The notes: generated from the letters alone by a model not told the origin. 60,236 bases of DNA from DATILL01 sp035476575 (GCA_035476575.1 DATILL010000080.1:1-60236), one strand, 5' to 3'; shown: positions 31,493 through 41,579, numbered from the stretch's first letter. Numbers and translations are program-made.

Positions 31493-34400
31493 TCAGGGTG
31501 TCGGCGGCAGGTACGCCGTCTGGATCAGCTTGACCCCACGCCGGGTGGCCAGCCGCCCCCTGCCGGGTGGGAACGGCTCCGGCTTGACGTTACCGATCAG
31601 GGTGCCTTCGTCCTTGCTGCCGGACAGCATCAACGCCGGAGAGCCGATCTCCTTGATCCGCTGCACCACTGGCTCGAACATCGCGCGCCCTGCCCCGCCC
31701 ATCGCTCGCGCGATGATCAGGTGCAGCCCGATGTCACGGGCCTGCGGCACCAGGTCGAGCAGCGGCATCAGCGGGTTGGTCGCGCCGGTGGCGACCAGGT
31801 CGTAGTCGTCGACGATGAAGTACAGGTCGGCGCCGTTCCACCAGTCCCGTGCGCGCAGCCGCTCCGGGGTGATGTCCGGCGGGGGTAGCCGCTTGGTCAT
31901 CGCCTCGACGACGTTCTTCACGATCGGCGCCGCATGGTTGGTGGAGAAGCCGTGCGCCAGCTTGTGCGGCGTGCTGATCGCGTCGAGCAGCCCGTACCGA
32001 TAGTCCAGGAAGATCAGCTTGGCCTGGTCCGGCGTGTACCGGGCGGTGATGCCCTGCGCGATCACCCGCAGCAGGTTGGTCTTGCCGGACTGCGCGTCGC
32101 CGAAGAACAGGAAGTGCGCGTCCGAGGCGAAGTCGAGGTAGACCGGGGAGAGGCTGTCCTCGTCGATGCCGATCGGCACGCCCGGCTGCGGGTCAGAACC
32201 CGGCCCGGACAGCTCGGCGTACGCCAGCCGCTCGGGCAGCATCCGCACTTCCGGCGCCCCAGGCTCGGTCCAGGCCTCCGAGACCTTGGCCACGAGGTCG
32301 GCCACCCCGTCCACCAGGGTCTCCGGCCGCTGGCCGCCGTCGATGCGGGGCAGCGCGGCCAGGAAGTGCAGCTTCTCCCGGGTCAGGCCCCGCCCGGGAG
32401 TCTTCTCGGGGACGTTGATCGCGGTCCGGCGGTCGATCTCAGACTCGCTCGGGTCACCGAGCCGCAGCTCCAGCCGGGTTCCGATCAGGTCCCGCAACGC
32501 CGGCCGAACCTCCATCCATCGCTGCACCGTGATCAGCACGTGCACGCCGTAGGTCAGCCCCCGGGCAGCCAGGTTGGTGATCTGCTGCTCCATCGCCTCG
32601 AAGTCGGCGCGCACGACGCCCCAGCCGTCGACCACCAGGAACACGTCGCCGTAGGGGTCGTCAGTGATCTTGCCGTCCCGCTTCATCCGGCGGTACGTCG
32701 CCATGGAGTCGATCCGGCGCTCGGTGAACATCCGCTCCCGGCGCTCCAACAGGCCGGTGATCTCGGCCAGCGTGCGCCGGATCAAGTCCGGCTCCAGCCG
32801 CGCCGCGACAGACCCGACATGCGGCAGGCCGAGCAACGACGACAGCGTGCCGCCGCCGAAGTCCAGGCAGTAGAACTGCGTCTCGGCCGGGGTGTGCGTC
32901 AACGCCATCGACGCGATCAGGTCCCGGACCAGCGTGCTCTTGCCGCTCTGTGGACCGCCCGCCACCACCACGTGCCCGCCCGCGCCGGACAGGTCCACCC
33001 ACATCGGGTCGCGGCGCTGGTGGAACGGCTTGTCCACCAGCCCCACCGGGACCTGCAGCTGGCCCCGGCCGTCCCAGCCAGCGGGTGACAGCCCGTACCT
33101 CGGGTCCACCGCCAACGGCGGCAGGAGCTGGTCCAGCGTCGGCGGCTCGGCCAACGGCGGCAGCCACACCTGGTGCGCCGGCTGGCCCCGACCGAGCAGC
33201 CGCCGCACAATCACCTCCAGCAGGGTCTCGGCGTTCACGTCATCGTGGCCGTCGTCCGGCTCGTCCTGGCGGGACAGCTCAATCGGCTTGAGGTACTGCG
33301 GCGTGTACTCCACGACCTGCTGGGCGACCGCCGCGACCTGCCGCTTGGAGCTCTCCTTCGGCCCCCGGTGGGTGCCAGACACGTAGGCCGCCTTGAACCG
33401 CAGCATGGTCGCGGTGTCGATCTTCAGGTAGCCGTGGCCGGGCGCGTTCGGCAGCTCGTAGGCGTCCGGCACGCCGAGCACCACCCGAGACTCGATCGCG
33501 GAGAACGTACGCAGCCCGATCCGGTACGACAGGTAGGTGTCCAGCCCGCGCAGCCGGCCCTCCTCCAGCCGCTGCGACGCGAGCAGGAGGTGCACCCCCA
33601 GCGAGCGACCGATCCGGCCGATCGCGATGAACAGGTCGATAAAGTCCGGCTTGGCGGTCAGCAGCTCGGAGAACTCGTCCACCACCACGAACAGGCTGGG
33701 CAGCGGCTTGAGCGGTGCGCCGTTCTCCCGGGCCCGCTCGTAGTCCTTGAGGTTGGCGTAGTTGCCGGCGTCGCGCAGCAGCTCCTGCCGCCGGTTCAGC
33801 TCGCCTTCGATGGCGTCCCGCATCCGGTCCACCAGGGACAGGTCGTCGGACAGGTTGGTGATGACGGCGGAGGTATGCGGCAGGTCGTCCAGCCGGGAGA
33901 ACGTCGCGCCGCCCTTGAAGTCGACCAGGACGAGGTTCAGGTTCTCCGAGGAGTGCGTGACCGCCAGCCCGAGCACCAGCGTACGCAGCAGCTCCGACTT
34001 GCCGGAGCCGGTCGCGCCGATCACTAGGCCGTGCGGGCCCATACCGTCCTGCGCGGCCTCCTTGATGTCAAGCTCCACCGGCTCGCCGGATGGCCCGACC
34101 CCGATCGGGACCCGCAGCCGGTCCCGCGGCGGCCGCGGTCGCCAGGTCACCGCGGTGTCGATCTGGTACGGGTCGCCGAGCCCGAGAAGCTGGGTCAGGC
34201 CGAGGTTCTTCGCCAGCGAGTCCTCGGCCTCGCCGCCCACGCTCATCCGGTACGGCGCGAGCTGCCGGGCCAACGCCTCGGCCGGGGTCAGCTCCAGCCT
34301 GTCGGGGCGGCCGATCCGGCTGGCGACATCCTTGTTGGACCGGTCCCTGGTCAGCATGTCGATCCGGTCCGCCGTGACCGCCAGCCGCAGCGTGCCCCGC

Positions 34401-35455
34401 TCGGCCTCCCGGGACACCGAGCTGGCCACGTCCAGGATGGTCACCGCGTGCACGTCGGCGGCGGCAAGCTGGGAGTCGAAGGACACCCTGCCGCCGTCCA
34501 CGATCACGACGTACTGCGGGTCGGCGGACGACGGCGTGCCGCTGCCGAACCGGGGCCGCTGCTTGAGCTCCTCGCCCAGCATGGTCTCGATCTCGACCAG
34601 GGTCTCGGCGAACAGCCGCACCGGCCCGGCCGCGTCCACGTCCGTGGGGTGCAGCGCATGTGGCAGCCACTTCACCCAGTCCCACAGGGGGGCGCGCTCG
34701 CCGGACGCGCACACCGCGATCCGCAGGTCGTCCGGCGAGTGGAAGACGGCCAGATGCGCGACCATGGCCCGGACCAGCCCACGGATGACCTCCTCGTCGC
34801 CGCGGAGCTGCACCCGGGCGAAGCCCTGCACCGAGACCGCCACCGGCAGCTCGGCCACCGTCGTGTGCGCCCGGACGAACCGCCGCAGCGCACCAGCCGA
34901 GACCGGCTCCAGGTCCTCCACCGGCTTGGTCTCCGGCGGGATGAGCTGCACCGCCAGCCGCTGCGAGCCGAGCCCCACCCGCATGGTGCCGAAGTCCTCA
35001 TCGGCCGGGCGGCGCTCCCACAGCCGGGAGGACATGGCCACCGACCAGAGCGCGTCCGGGTCCGGGTTGCGCCACAGCAGCGCCTCCCGCTGCTGCCTGG
35101 CCGCCCGGCGCACCCGGCGCCGCACCTGGGACAGGTACCGGGCGTAGTCGCGCCGGTCGGCGTTCAGCTTGCGCTTCTTCTCGCTGGTGCCGCGGCCGAG
35201 CTGGCCGCCGAACATGCCGAGCATCGAGACAGCGAACATGATGCCGGTGACATACTGCAGCGCCCCACCGCCGCGGCCGGCGAACATCAGCACCATCGCG
35301 CCGCCACCCGCAGCCATCGGCAGGTAGGTCAGCGCGGCACCCATACCGCCCGACACGCTCTCCGGCAGCTCCGGCGGTGACTCCAGCAGCACCTCGCCGC
35401 GGGGCGGCTCGGGCGCGGAACGCCGGGGCGGACGCCGGAAGACCACCGTGCTCAT
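31493..35455 (-). CDS. eccC: Type VII secretion ATPase EccC (fused EccCa-EccCb)
   Basis: 1320 residues, the FtsK/SpoIIIE-type motor of the ESX system. Two N-terminal membrane helices (about 38-83) are followed by a DUF-type linker and three P-loop ATPase domains: GATGSGKSELLRT (about 480), GGPQSGKSTLVRD (about 835) and GDAQSGKTNLLRV (about 1121). The first domain keeps Walker B LVLVDFKGGATF and FVVVDEFSELL. It is a single fused chain, unlike split EccCa/EccCb of some mycobacteria. It recruits WXG100 substrates through the last domain. It lies between mycP and eccD, transcribed opposite to both. Confidence 0.96.
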   Translation of the reverse strand: MSTVVFRRPPRRSAPEPPRGEVLLESPPELPESVSGGMGAALTYLPMAAGGGAMVLMFAGRGGGALQYVTGIMFAVSMLGMFGGQLGRGTSEKKRKLNADRRDYARYLSQVRRRVRRAARQQREALLWRNPDPDALWSVAMSSRLWERRPADEDFGTMRVGLGSQRLAVQLIPPETKPVEDLEPVSAGALRRFVRAHTTVAELPVAVSVQGFARVQLRGDEEVIRGLVRAMVAHLAVFHSPDDLRIAVCASGERAPLWDWVKWLPHALHPTDVDAAGPVRLFAETLVEIETMLGEELKQRPRFGSGTPSSADPQYVVIVDGGRVSFDSQLAAADVHAVTILDVASSVSREAERGTLRLAVTADRIDMLTRDRSNKDVASRIGRPDRLELTPAEALARQLAPYRMSVGGEAEDSLAKNLGLTQLLGLGDPYQIDTAVTWRPRPPRDRLRVPIGVGPSGEPVELDIKEAAQDGMGPHGLVIGATGSGKSELLRTLVLGLAVTHSSENLNLVLVDFKGGATFSRLDDLPHTSAVITNLSDDLSLVDRMRDAIEGELNRRQELLRDAGNYANLKDYERARENGAPLKPLPSLFVVVDEFSELLTAKPDFIDLFIAIGRIGRSLGVHLLLASQRLEEGRLRGLDTYLSYRIGLRTFSAIESRVVLGVPDAYELPNAPGHGYLKIDTATMLRFKAAYVSGTHRGPKESSKRQVAAVAQQVVEYTPQYLKPIELSRQDEPDDGHDDVNAETLLEVIVRRLLGRGQPAHQVWLPPLAEPPTLDQLLPPLAVDPRYGLSPAGWDGRGQLQVPVGLVDKPFHQRRDPMWVDLSGAGGHVVVAGGPQSGKSTLVRDLIASMALTHTPAETQFYCLDFGGGTLSSLLGLPHVGSVAARLEPDLIRRTLAEITGLLERRERMFTERRIDSMATYRRMKRDGKITDDPYGDVFLVVDGWGVVRADFEAMEQQITNLAARGLTYGVHVLITVQRWMEVRPALRDLIGTRLELRLGDPSESEIDRRTAINVPEKTPGRGLTREKLHFLAALPRIDGGQRPETLVDGVADLVAKVSEAWTEPGAPEVRMLPERLAYAELSGPGSDPQPGVPIGIDEDSLSPVYLDFASDAHFLFFGDAQSGKTNLLRVIAQGITARYTPDQAKLIFLDYRYGLLDAISTPHKLAHGFSTNHAAPIVKNVVEAMTKRLPPPDITPERLRARDWWNGADLYFIVDDYDLVATGATNPLMPLLDLVPQARDIGLHLIIARAMGGAGRAMFEPVVQRIKEIGSPALMLSGSKDEGTLIGNVKPEPFPPGRGRLATRRGVKLIQTAYLPPTP

Positions 35456-35619
35456 GGTCGAACCCCGCTCTCACAGCCTGTCCGAACTGTCCGGACCACC
35501 GTACCTCTCAGCACCGACATAACCTTCCGGCAGCGACAGGATGCGTGGCCAGCGCCGGAGCAGCCGAGTTTGGGTAGGCTCCGAAGCTGCGATATCAGGA
35601 GGGGCATCGGGGAGGACTC

Positions 35620-37014
35620 GTGAGCTCGAGCGTCGGAGCCGGCCTGTGCCGGGTGACCATCATTGCGCCGCGGAGCCGGGTGGACGTCGCCCTGCCCGTC
35701 GACGTCCCGCTGGCCGAGCTGCTGCCGACGTTGCTCCGGCACGCTGGCCAGGACCTGCCCGACGCCGGCCTCGTACATGGCGGCTGGGCGCTGCAGCGGC
35801 TCGGCGAAACGCCGTTCGACGTCGGCAAGAACGCGACGGCGCTGGCCATCCGGGACGGCGAGATGCTCTACCTGCGGCCCCGCCAGGCGCAGCTTCCCGA
35901 GCTCGCCTTCGACGACGTGGTCGACGCCATCGCCACCGCGTCACGGGACCGCTCCAGCCGCTGGCACGACGGCACCACCCGCCAGGTCAGCCTGACCATC
36001 GCGGTGGTCGCGCTGATGCTCGGCGCGTTGGTCATCCTGCGGTCCGGGCCGAGCTGGCTGGCGGCAAGCCTGGTGTCCGGCGCGGTGGCGCTCGGGCTGC
36101 TGGTCGCCGGGGCGGTGCTCTCCCGCGCGCTCGGCCAGGCCAGGGCCGGCGTGGTGCTCGGGTACGCCGCGCTGCCCTACGCCTTCTGCGCCGGGCTGAC
36201 CGCGCTGGGCGGCAACCGAACCCTCACCGAGTTCGGCCCGGCCCAGCTCGTGGTGGGCTCGGTCGCGGTGATGGTGGCCGCGGTGCTCGCGGCGTTCGCG
36301 ATCGCGGACAGCGTGCCGGGCCTGGTCGGCGCGGCGCTGGCCGCGCTGGTGGCCACGCTGGCCGCGCTGCTGGACCTGGTCACTGGGCTGACCGGCCCAG
36401 GCACGGCCGCGCTGACCGTGTCCTTCGTGCTCGCCGTCACCCCGATGATCCCGATGCTGGCCTTCCGGATGGCCGACCTGCCGCTGCCGTTCATCCCGCT
36501 GAGCTCTGACGACCTGCGCCGGGACACCTCCGACGTACCCGGCCCGACCGTCCTACGCAAGACGCTGACGGCCGACCGGTTCGTCACCGGGATGACGGGT
36601 GGCACCGGCGCGCTGGTGATGGGCTGCGAGCTGCTGCTGTCCCGGGAGCCGTCCGGCACCGAACCGTGGCTGATCGCGGTGGTGGCGACGGCGGCGCTGC
36701 TGCGGGCCAGGCTGTTCTTCGGCCGGGTGCAGCGGCTGTGGCTGCTGTCGGCCGGGGTGCTGGGCTACGCGCTGATCGCCCTGACCGTCAGCGAGCACCA
36801 CTCCCAGCCGGTCCGGCTGGTCGGAGTGGTAGTGCCGCTCCTGATCATCGCCGGCTCAGTGGTCGCGGTCGGCCTGCGGCTGCCGGGCCAACGGATCTCG
36901 CCGTTCTGGGGCCGGACGGCGGACATCGTCGAAGCGCTGCTGGTGGTCAGCGTGGTGCCGCTCGCGCTGGCCGTGCTCGGGCTGTACGGCTACGTCCGCG
37001 GCCTGTCAGGCTGA
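35620..37014 (+). CDS. eccD: Type VII secretion integral membrane protein EccD
   Basis: 464 residues from GTG 35620. An N-terminal ubiquitin-like domain (about 5-90: CRVTIIAPRSRVDVALPVD, LPTLLRHAGQDLPD) is followed by about eleven membrane helices (QVSLTIAVVALMLGALVIL through VVSVVPLALAVLGLYGYV). EccD forms the central membrane vestibule of the ESX core. Divergent from eccC with a 164-base gap that should hold both promoters. A heptamer repeat begins directly after its stop. Confidence 0.95.
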   Translation: MSSSVGAGLCRVTIIAPRSRVDVALPVDVPLAELLPTLLRHAGQDLPDAGLVHGGWALQRLGETPFDVGKNATALAIRDGEMLYLRPRQAQLPELAFDDVVDAIATASRDRSSRWHDGTTRQVSLTIAVVALMLGALVILRSGPSWLAASLVSGAVALGLLVAGAVLSRALGQARAGVVLGYAALPYAFCAGLTALGGNRTLTEFGPAQLVVGSVAVMVAAVLAAFAIADSVPGLVGAALAALVATLAALLDLVTGLTGPGTAALTVSFVLAVTPMIPMLAFRMADLPLPFIPLSSDDLRRDTSDVPGPTVLRKTLTADRFVTGMTGGTGALVMGCELLLSREPSGTEPWLIAVVATAALLRARLFFGRVQRLWLLSAGVLGYALIALTVSEHHSQPVRLVGVVVPLLIIAGSVVAVGLRLPGQRISPFWGRTADIVEALLVVSVVPLALAVLGLYGYVRGLSG

Positions 37015-37049
37015 GCCGTCAGCCGTCAGCCGTCAGCCGTCAGCCGTCC
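37015..37049. repeat. Tandem heptamer repeat between convergent T7SS genes
   Basis: Five consecutive copies of GCCGTCA (the last ends in C) occupy the 25-base gap between the eccD stop and the next minus-strand stop, and extend into that gene's end. The repeated TCA supplies stop codons on the minus strand. Confidence 0.8.
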
Positions 37050-37720
37050 AGCCGGGTGGCCGTGCCGAACACGGCCTGCTCGGCCGGCGTCGGCATCAGG
37101 TTGACGAACCGCACCTGGCCCGAGCCGATCAGCGCGACCGTGTCATCTGGCATGTGCGGCAGCCACTGTGCGGTCTGGTCGGGCAGCCCGAAGGCAAGCT
37201 GGATCGGCTGCGCGGCCTCCGGCTGCACCCGCTGCAGCAGCACCACGTCGTAGGACCGCAGTGGCGCCACCATCTGCGGGGTCACGAACGGCCGCACCAC
37301 GACCTGGGCCTGCCAGCCGCCGAGGTCGCTGCGGAGCTGCGCCTCAGCCATCCCGCCATCCTCGACGAGCAGCGCCGGCCGGGCCGCCGTACCGGCCGGC
37401 GGAGTGGCCGCGCCAGCCGGCCCGATCGTCACCCACTGCGCTGGCGCGGACCGCGCCAGCGGCTCCCAGATCTGCGGCCGCGGGGTGAGGACGGCGACCT
37501 GTGCGGCCACGGCGAGCGCCCGGAAGGCCACCAGCTTGGCGACATACGCCGCCGCGAACACGCCTACATGCGTGGGCCGGTTGCGGAAAAGCTGGACGAT
37601 GACCGGCTGCTGCTGGCCCTCGTGCCCGATCACCAGGCCGCGCGCCGACAACGGTACGTCGAGCTGCGGCAACGCGTCGAACGGCAGCACGTGCCCCGCC
37701 ACCGCTGGCTGCCCGGTCAT
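37040..37720 (-). CDS. T7SS-associated protein of unknown function
   Basis: 226 residues, soluble, no signal. Beta-rich N-terminus (GLVIGHEGQQQPVIVQLFR, HVGVFAAAYVAKLVAFRAL) and a nucleotide-free look: no P-loop or catalytic motif seen. It follows eccE on the minus strand 16 bases later and so is probably in its transcript. Its repeated Gln/Pro-containing segments (VVVRPFVTPQMVAPLRSYD) suggest a protein-binding role in or near the ESX complex, which is inference. I do not recognise a named family. Confidence 0.7.
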   Translation of the reverse strand: MTGQPAVAGHVLPFDALPQLDVPLSARGLVIGHEGQQQPVIVQLFRNRPTHVGVFAAAYVAKLVAFRALAVAAQVAVLTPRPQIWEPLARSAPAQWVTIGPAGAATPPAGTAARPALLVEDGGMAEAQLRSDLGGWQAQVVVRPFVTPQMVAPLRSYDVVLLQRVQPEAAQPIQLAFGLPDQTAQWLPHMPDDTVALIGSGQVRFVNLMPTPAEQAVFGTATRLDG

Positions 37721-37736
37721 GCCTGCCCCCGCTGGG

Positions 37737-39029
37737 TCATGCCAGCTCCCCTCCGCCCAGTGGGAGCGTGCCGGCCAGGCCGGGCTCCTGCTCGCCGTCC
37801 AGGCGGTACAGCACGATACCGACCGCCTCGGTGGCCTGGCGAAACGCCTCGGCCGCGATGTCGGCCGCGGCCGGCGAGGTGGCCGACAGCCGGACCAGCC
37901 CGCGGAACCGCGACCCCTCGGTCTGCACCGGGTGCAGGGTCAGCGACACGCTGCACGACAACGACGGCACGCCCACCGCGGCCTCCTGCAGCGCCTGCAT
38001 GGGGATGCCCCGGTCGGGCCAGGACTTGACCCACCAGGTGATGTGCACGGTGCCGTCGCCCTGCCAGTACGTCCACGTCTCCTCGGTACGCCGGGTGCCC
38101 GGCGGGGCTGGCACCGCGCGGACGCCGCCGGCCAGCGCGAGCACCGACCGCAGCGACTCGTCGTCCAGCGCCCGGCCGCGCAGGCCTGCCGCCTCCAACA
38201 GCTCCAGGGTGCGTGCGATGCACCGCTTGACCGCCCGCTGGGCACCCTCGGTGCCGCCGCCGCGGACCTCGATGGCCTCCGGGCTCAGCGCCGGATCAAG
38301 CCGCAGCGCGACCCACAGGTGCTGGCTGGCCGGCGTCCGCCGTAGGTTGAGCTGCTGGTAGGACATCGCAACCGGCGACTGGGGCGGCAGCATGCCGGCC
38401 GGGGCTGGCACGGTGTACCGCAGCACCTGCACGGCGGCCAGCCGGATGTCGTCGACGACCAGCGCCTCGGACAGCTCACGCACCGGCAGCCAGCCCACCT
38501 GCTGCGGCTGGGGTACGACGTCCTCGCTGTCCTGCACCGCCACCACGCCCACCCAGGCCCGGCCGTCGTAGGCCACGCCGATCCGCTCGCCGGAGCGCAG
38601 CACGATGCCGGAGACGTCGAGCTCCGGCAGCACCTCGCGCAGCGCCGCGAGCCGCGGGTCGACCGGGCCGGCCGGGGGCTGGATCCGGCGCCGGGCCTGG
38701 AACCGCAGCCGGATGGCCAGCGACTCGTACAGCCACCGGCCGCGTTGCCGGACCAGGGTGAGGGTCAGCACCGACACCGCGGCCAGCCCGGCCGGGACAA
38801 GAGTCCAGCCTGGCCGCACCGCGGCGGCCAGCACCGCGGCGAGCACACCCTGCCAGGCGAGGACCTGGCCCACGGACAGCCCGAACAGCCGGCCCGGCCG
38901 GGACTCCGGCACCGGGTGCGCTCGGGACACCGCCCGGACGGCCCCCGTGTTCGGCGGGCTGGCCGGCGGCACCTGGCTGGGCGCCGCCGGTGGGCCTGCG
39001 CCGAACGTCGGATCCCGAACAGCGGACAT
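37737..39029 (-). CDS. eccE: Type VII secretion protein EccE
   Basis: 430 residues from ATG 39029 (AAGGGAG upstream). A Pro/Ala-rich cytoplasmic N-terminus (about 1-50), two membrane helices (about 53-95: LSVGQVLAWQGVLAAVLAA, WTLVPAGLAAVSVLTLTLV) and a soluble domain with LRSGERIGVAYDGRAWVGVV. The C-terminal part TWTYWQGDGTVHITWWVKSW also fits the EccE layout. EccE lies at the periphery of the ESX membrane complex. Start codons further upstream extend into low-complexity repeats and are less likely. Confidence 0.85.
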   Translation of the reverse strand: MSAVRDPTFGAGPPAAPSQVPPASPPNTGAVRAVSRAHPVPESRPGRLFGLSVGQVLAWQGVLAAVLAAAVRPGWTLVPAGLAAVSVLTLTLVRQRGRWLYESLAIRLRFQARRRIQPPAGPVDPRLAALREVLPELDVSGIVLRSGERIGVAYDGRAWVGVVAVQDSEDVVPQPQQVGWLPVRELSEALVVDDIRLAAVQVLRYTVPAPAGMLPPQSPVAMSYQQLNLRRTPASQHLWVALRLDPALSPEAIEVRGGGTEGAQRAVKRCIARTLELLEAAGLRGRALDDESLRSVLALAGGVRAVPAPPGTRRTEETWTYWQGDGTVHITWWVKSWPDRGIPMQALQEAAVGVPSLSCSVSLTLHPVQTEGSRFRGLVRLSATSPAAADIAAEAFRQATEAVGIVLYRLDGEQEPGLAGTLPLGGGELA

Positions 39030-39206
39030 CGCGCGGTCGCTCCCTTCCCTGCCGTCGACGCATTCCCTGCCGTCAACGCACCTCTCCTGCCCGGCAACGC
39101 ACCCAGCCGAAGCACACCGGGAGAAAAATCCGGCTTGCCACGGCTGGCCACTATCGTATTGAGCAGGTAGAAACGGACAAGTCACAGTACGCCGTCGTTC
39201 GACAAC

Positions 39207-39242
39207 CCGTGGTCGTCAGTACCGTGGTCGTCAGTACCGTGG
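39207..39242. repeat. 15-bp tandem repeat before eccB
   Basis: Two identical copies of CCGTGGTCGTCAGTA plus a partial third lie between eccE and eccB in the divergent promoter region. They may duplicate a regulatory site or be a slippage product. Confidence 0.55.
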
Positions 39243-39279
39243 CATGACTCCGCGCTCCGACGCGGACCAGGAGGGGGAC

Positions 39280-40752
39280 GTGCAGACCCGCCGGGACCAG
39301 CTCCAGGCACACCGGTTCGTCACGACCCGGGTGCAGAGTGCGCTGCTGCACGGCGAGCCGGACGCGGCCGAGAGCCCAATGCGGCGGATCAGCGTGTCGA
39401 CGTTCTCCAGCGTCATGATCGCGATCGTGGTGCTGGTCGGCTTCGGCATCTTCGGGCTGCTGCGCCCTGGGGCGAAGGAGGGCTGGAAGCAGCCCGGCAC
39501 CCTGGTGGTGGAGAAGGAGACCGGCACCCGGTTCGTCTACGACGAGACCGACGACGCCCTGCACCCGGTGCTCAACTTCGCCTCGGCCCGGCTGATCCTG
39601 AACACGCCGACCGTCAACGTGCAGCTCTTCTCCCGCAAGTCGCTGTCCGCCGCCCACCGCGGCGTGCCGTACGGCATCGCCAACCTGCCCGACTCCCTCC
39701 CGGACCCCGGTGGGCTGGTCACCGGACCGTGGACCATCTGCTCCCAGCCGGCCAGCCCGGTGCCGACGGTGACAGTGTCGGTGGCGCAGGGCAACGCCGG
39801 CACCGGCCTCGACCCGACCTCCGCGTTGCTGGTCCGCACCGGGCTCAAGCAGTTCCTGATCTGGAACAACACCCGGCTGGAGATCCCGAACCCGCAGGCG
39901 GCGCTGCCAGCGCTCCGCTTCAACGCGACCCCGCTGCCGGTAGCGGCGAGCTGGGTCAACTCGGTGCCGCCCGGACCCGACCTCAAGCCGATCGACGTGC
40001 CTAACCGCGGCCAGCCGGGCGTCGAGGTCGGCGGCAGCTCCACCGTCATCGGCCAGGTGCTGAAGGTGCCGGGCGAGGGCTCCTCGGCCCGGGAACAGTA
40101 CTGGCTGGTGACCTCGCAGGGCCTGGCCACGATCACCGAGACCGACGCGCTGCTGCTGCTCGGCGACCCGGAGGAGAAGCGGGACGCCTACAACGGGCGG
40201 GATCCGAGCGCCATCCAGGTGCCGTCGGTCGCGGTGGGCCAGGCACAGCTGACGGACCCCGCCTCGACGGTCGGCTTCCCCCCTTCGGCGCCGGCGCCGG
40301 CCAACCCCCTGCCAGGCGGCCCGCAGGTGGTCTGCGCGGCGTACTCCGACACCTCCGGCGAGACCGACGCGGTGGTCGTGACGCTCGCGGACAAGGCGCC
40401 CGGGATCCGGCCCCAGGCGAGCGCCGACCTCGGCACCGGCGAGATGTCCAGCCAGGTCGCGCTGCCGCCGGGCAAGGCCGCCGTGGTGCGGCTGCTTCCG
40501 CACAAGGGCCAGCAGAGCAGCTCGACCTACCTGGTCACCGACGCGGGCGGCAAGTACCCGGTGCCTTCCAAGGAGGTGCTGAACGTGCTGGGGTATGGGA
40601 CGGTTGCTCCGGTACCGGTGCCCGGTGGCATCCTTGACCTGATCCGTACCGGTCCCGCGCTCGACCAGAGCCGGGCAAAGACACCCGTGCCGGTGGGAGG
40701 CAGCTCGGTGGGCCCGCCGAACAGCGTGCCCGGCGGGACGGGTGGGGGGTGA
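39280..40752 (+). CDS. eccB: Type VII secretion protein EccB
   Basis: 490 residues from the GTG at 39280 (MQTRRDQLQAHRFVTTRVQ), chosen over ATG 39244 because it matches the usual family start and has GGAGGGGG directly upstream, whereas 39244 has no ribosome-binding site. A short cytoplasmic part, one membrane helix (about 43-65: VMIAIVVLVGFGIFGLL) and a large periplasmic-side repeat domain (PGTLVVEKETGTRFVY, LHPVLNFASARLIL). A C-terminal Val/Gly-rich tail follows. EccB is a core ESX component. Confidence 0.93.
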   Translation: MQTRRDQLQAHRFVTTRVQSALLHGEPDAAESPMRRISVSTFSSVMIAIVVLVGFGIFGLLRPGAKEGWKQPGTLVVEKETGTRFVYDETDDALHPVLNFASARLILNTPTVNVQLFSRKSLSAAHRGVPYGIANLPDSLPDPGGLVTGPWTICSQPASPVPTVTVSVAQGNAGTGLDPTSALLVRTGLKQFLIWNNTRLEIPNPQAALPALRFNATPLPVAASWVNSVPPGPDLKPIDVPNRGQPGVEVGGSSTVIGQVLKVPGEGSSAREQYWLVTSQGLATITETDALLLLGDPEEKRDAYNGRDPSAIQVPSVAVGQAQLTDPASTVGFPPSAPAPANPLPGGPQVVCAAYSDTSGETDAVVVTLADKAPGIRPQASADLGTGEMSSQVALPPGKAAVVRLLPHKGQQSSSTYLVTDAGGKYPVPSKEVLNVLGYGTVAPVPVPGGILDLIRTGPALDQSRAKTPVPVGGSSVGPPNSVPGGTGGG

Positions 40753-40944
40753 ATGTCCGCATGGATAACGACCAGATCACGGCGTCATCACGATTACGTC
40801 CGCCGGCCGTCATGTTCAGTGTCCTGGAACTAGTTCCCTGGTTCCGCCGTCGGACGTAGAGTCGGCCAGAGTGACGCAGATCGACCCCAAACGAACACCT
40901 TGCCCATGGAGGAGCTCCGTGGGCCGTTTGCCTGGAGGTAAGTG

Positions 40945-41250
40945 ATGGCAGGTTACGACGTCCAACGGGACGCCATGCAGAAGGGCGCGGTGGCGCTCGA
41001 GGACGCGACCCAGAAGATCGACCAGCACATCCGGGCGCTGACCCAGTCGGTCGACGGGATGCTCGCGCAGTGGAAGGGCAACGCGTCGTCGTCGTTCGGG
41101 AACGTGCACGTGGCGTGGACGAGCAACGCGGCCAAGCTGCACCAGGCGCTGGCGGAGATGCACCAGACACTGGTGTCCACCCACGCGACCTACAACACGC
41201 AGGAGGAGGAGCAGGCCGGCATGTTCAACAACATCGCCGGGGCGCTCTGA
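40945..41250 (+). CDS. WXG100 family ESX substrate, copy 1
   Basis: 101 residues, helix-turn-helix hairpin with the WxG motif in the turn (AQWKGNASSSF). ATG 40945 follows a GGAGGT site; the GTG one codon earlier is also possible. Such proteins are exported by the ESX machine as dimers, here probably with the next gene. The tail has no clear YxxxD/E export signal, though THATYNTQEEE contains a related Y-x-x-x-E. Confidence 0.9.
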   Translation: MAGYDVQRDAMQKGAVALEDATQKIDQHIRALTQSVDGMLAQWKGNASSSFGNVHVAWTSNAAKLHQALAEMHQTLVSTHATYNTQEEEQAGMFNNIAGAL

Positions 41251-41294
41251 CCGGCAGCACGCTCGCAGCACACCACCCTTCGGAGGAGCATGTC

Positions 41295-41579
41295 ATGGAT
41301 GTTCGCGTTAGCTTCGACGCTCTCAGCGTCGGCCACAGCGAGGTCGTCGCTGTCTTCAAGTCCCTGACCGACACGCTGGAACAGCTCAACCGAGACCTGC
41401 AGCCGATGGTCAGCAGCTGGACCGGTGCGGCGCAGACCGCGTACCACGAGAAGCAGTCCCAGTGGAACTCCGCTGCCGACAACCTGGCCACGATCCTGAG
41501 CCAGATCGGCACCTCGGTGCGGGACTCGCACGACAACTACACCGCCGCCGAGAGCCACAACAAGAGCCTCTGGGCCTAG
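41295..41579 (+). CDS. WXG100 family ESX substrate, copy 2
   Basis: 94 residues, second half of the pair. The WxG turn is SSWTGAAQTAY, followed by a long helix (WNSAADNLATILSQIGTSV) and DNYTAAESHNKSLW (Y-x-x-x-E type tail). GGAGGAG lies upstream of ATG 41295. The 44-base spacing to copy 1 supports co-transcription. Confidence 0.9.
   Translation: MDVRVSFDALSVGHSEVVAVFKSLTDTLEQLNRDLQPMVSSWTGAAQTAYHEKQSQWNSAADNLATILSQIGTSVRDSHDNYTAAESHNKSLWA

Noticed and set aside
39244..39279. ATG at 39244 as the eccB start
   Set aside because: No ribosome-binding site and it lies in a tandem repeat zone. GTG 39280 has a strong site and matches the family start.
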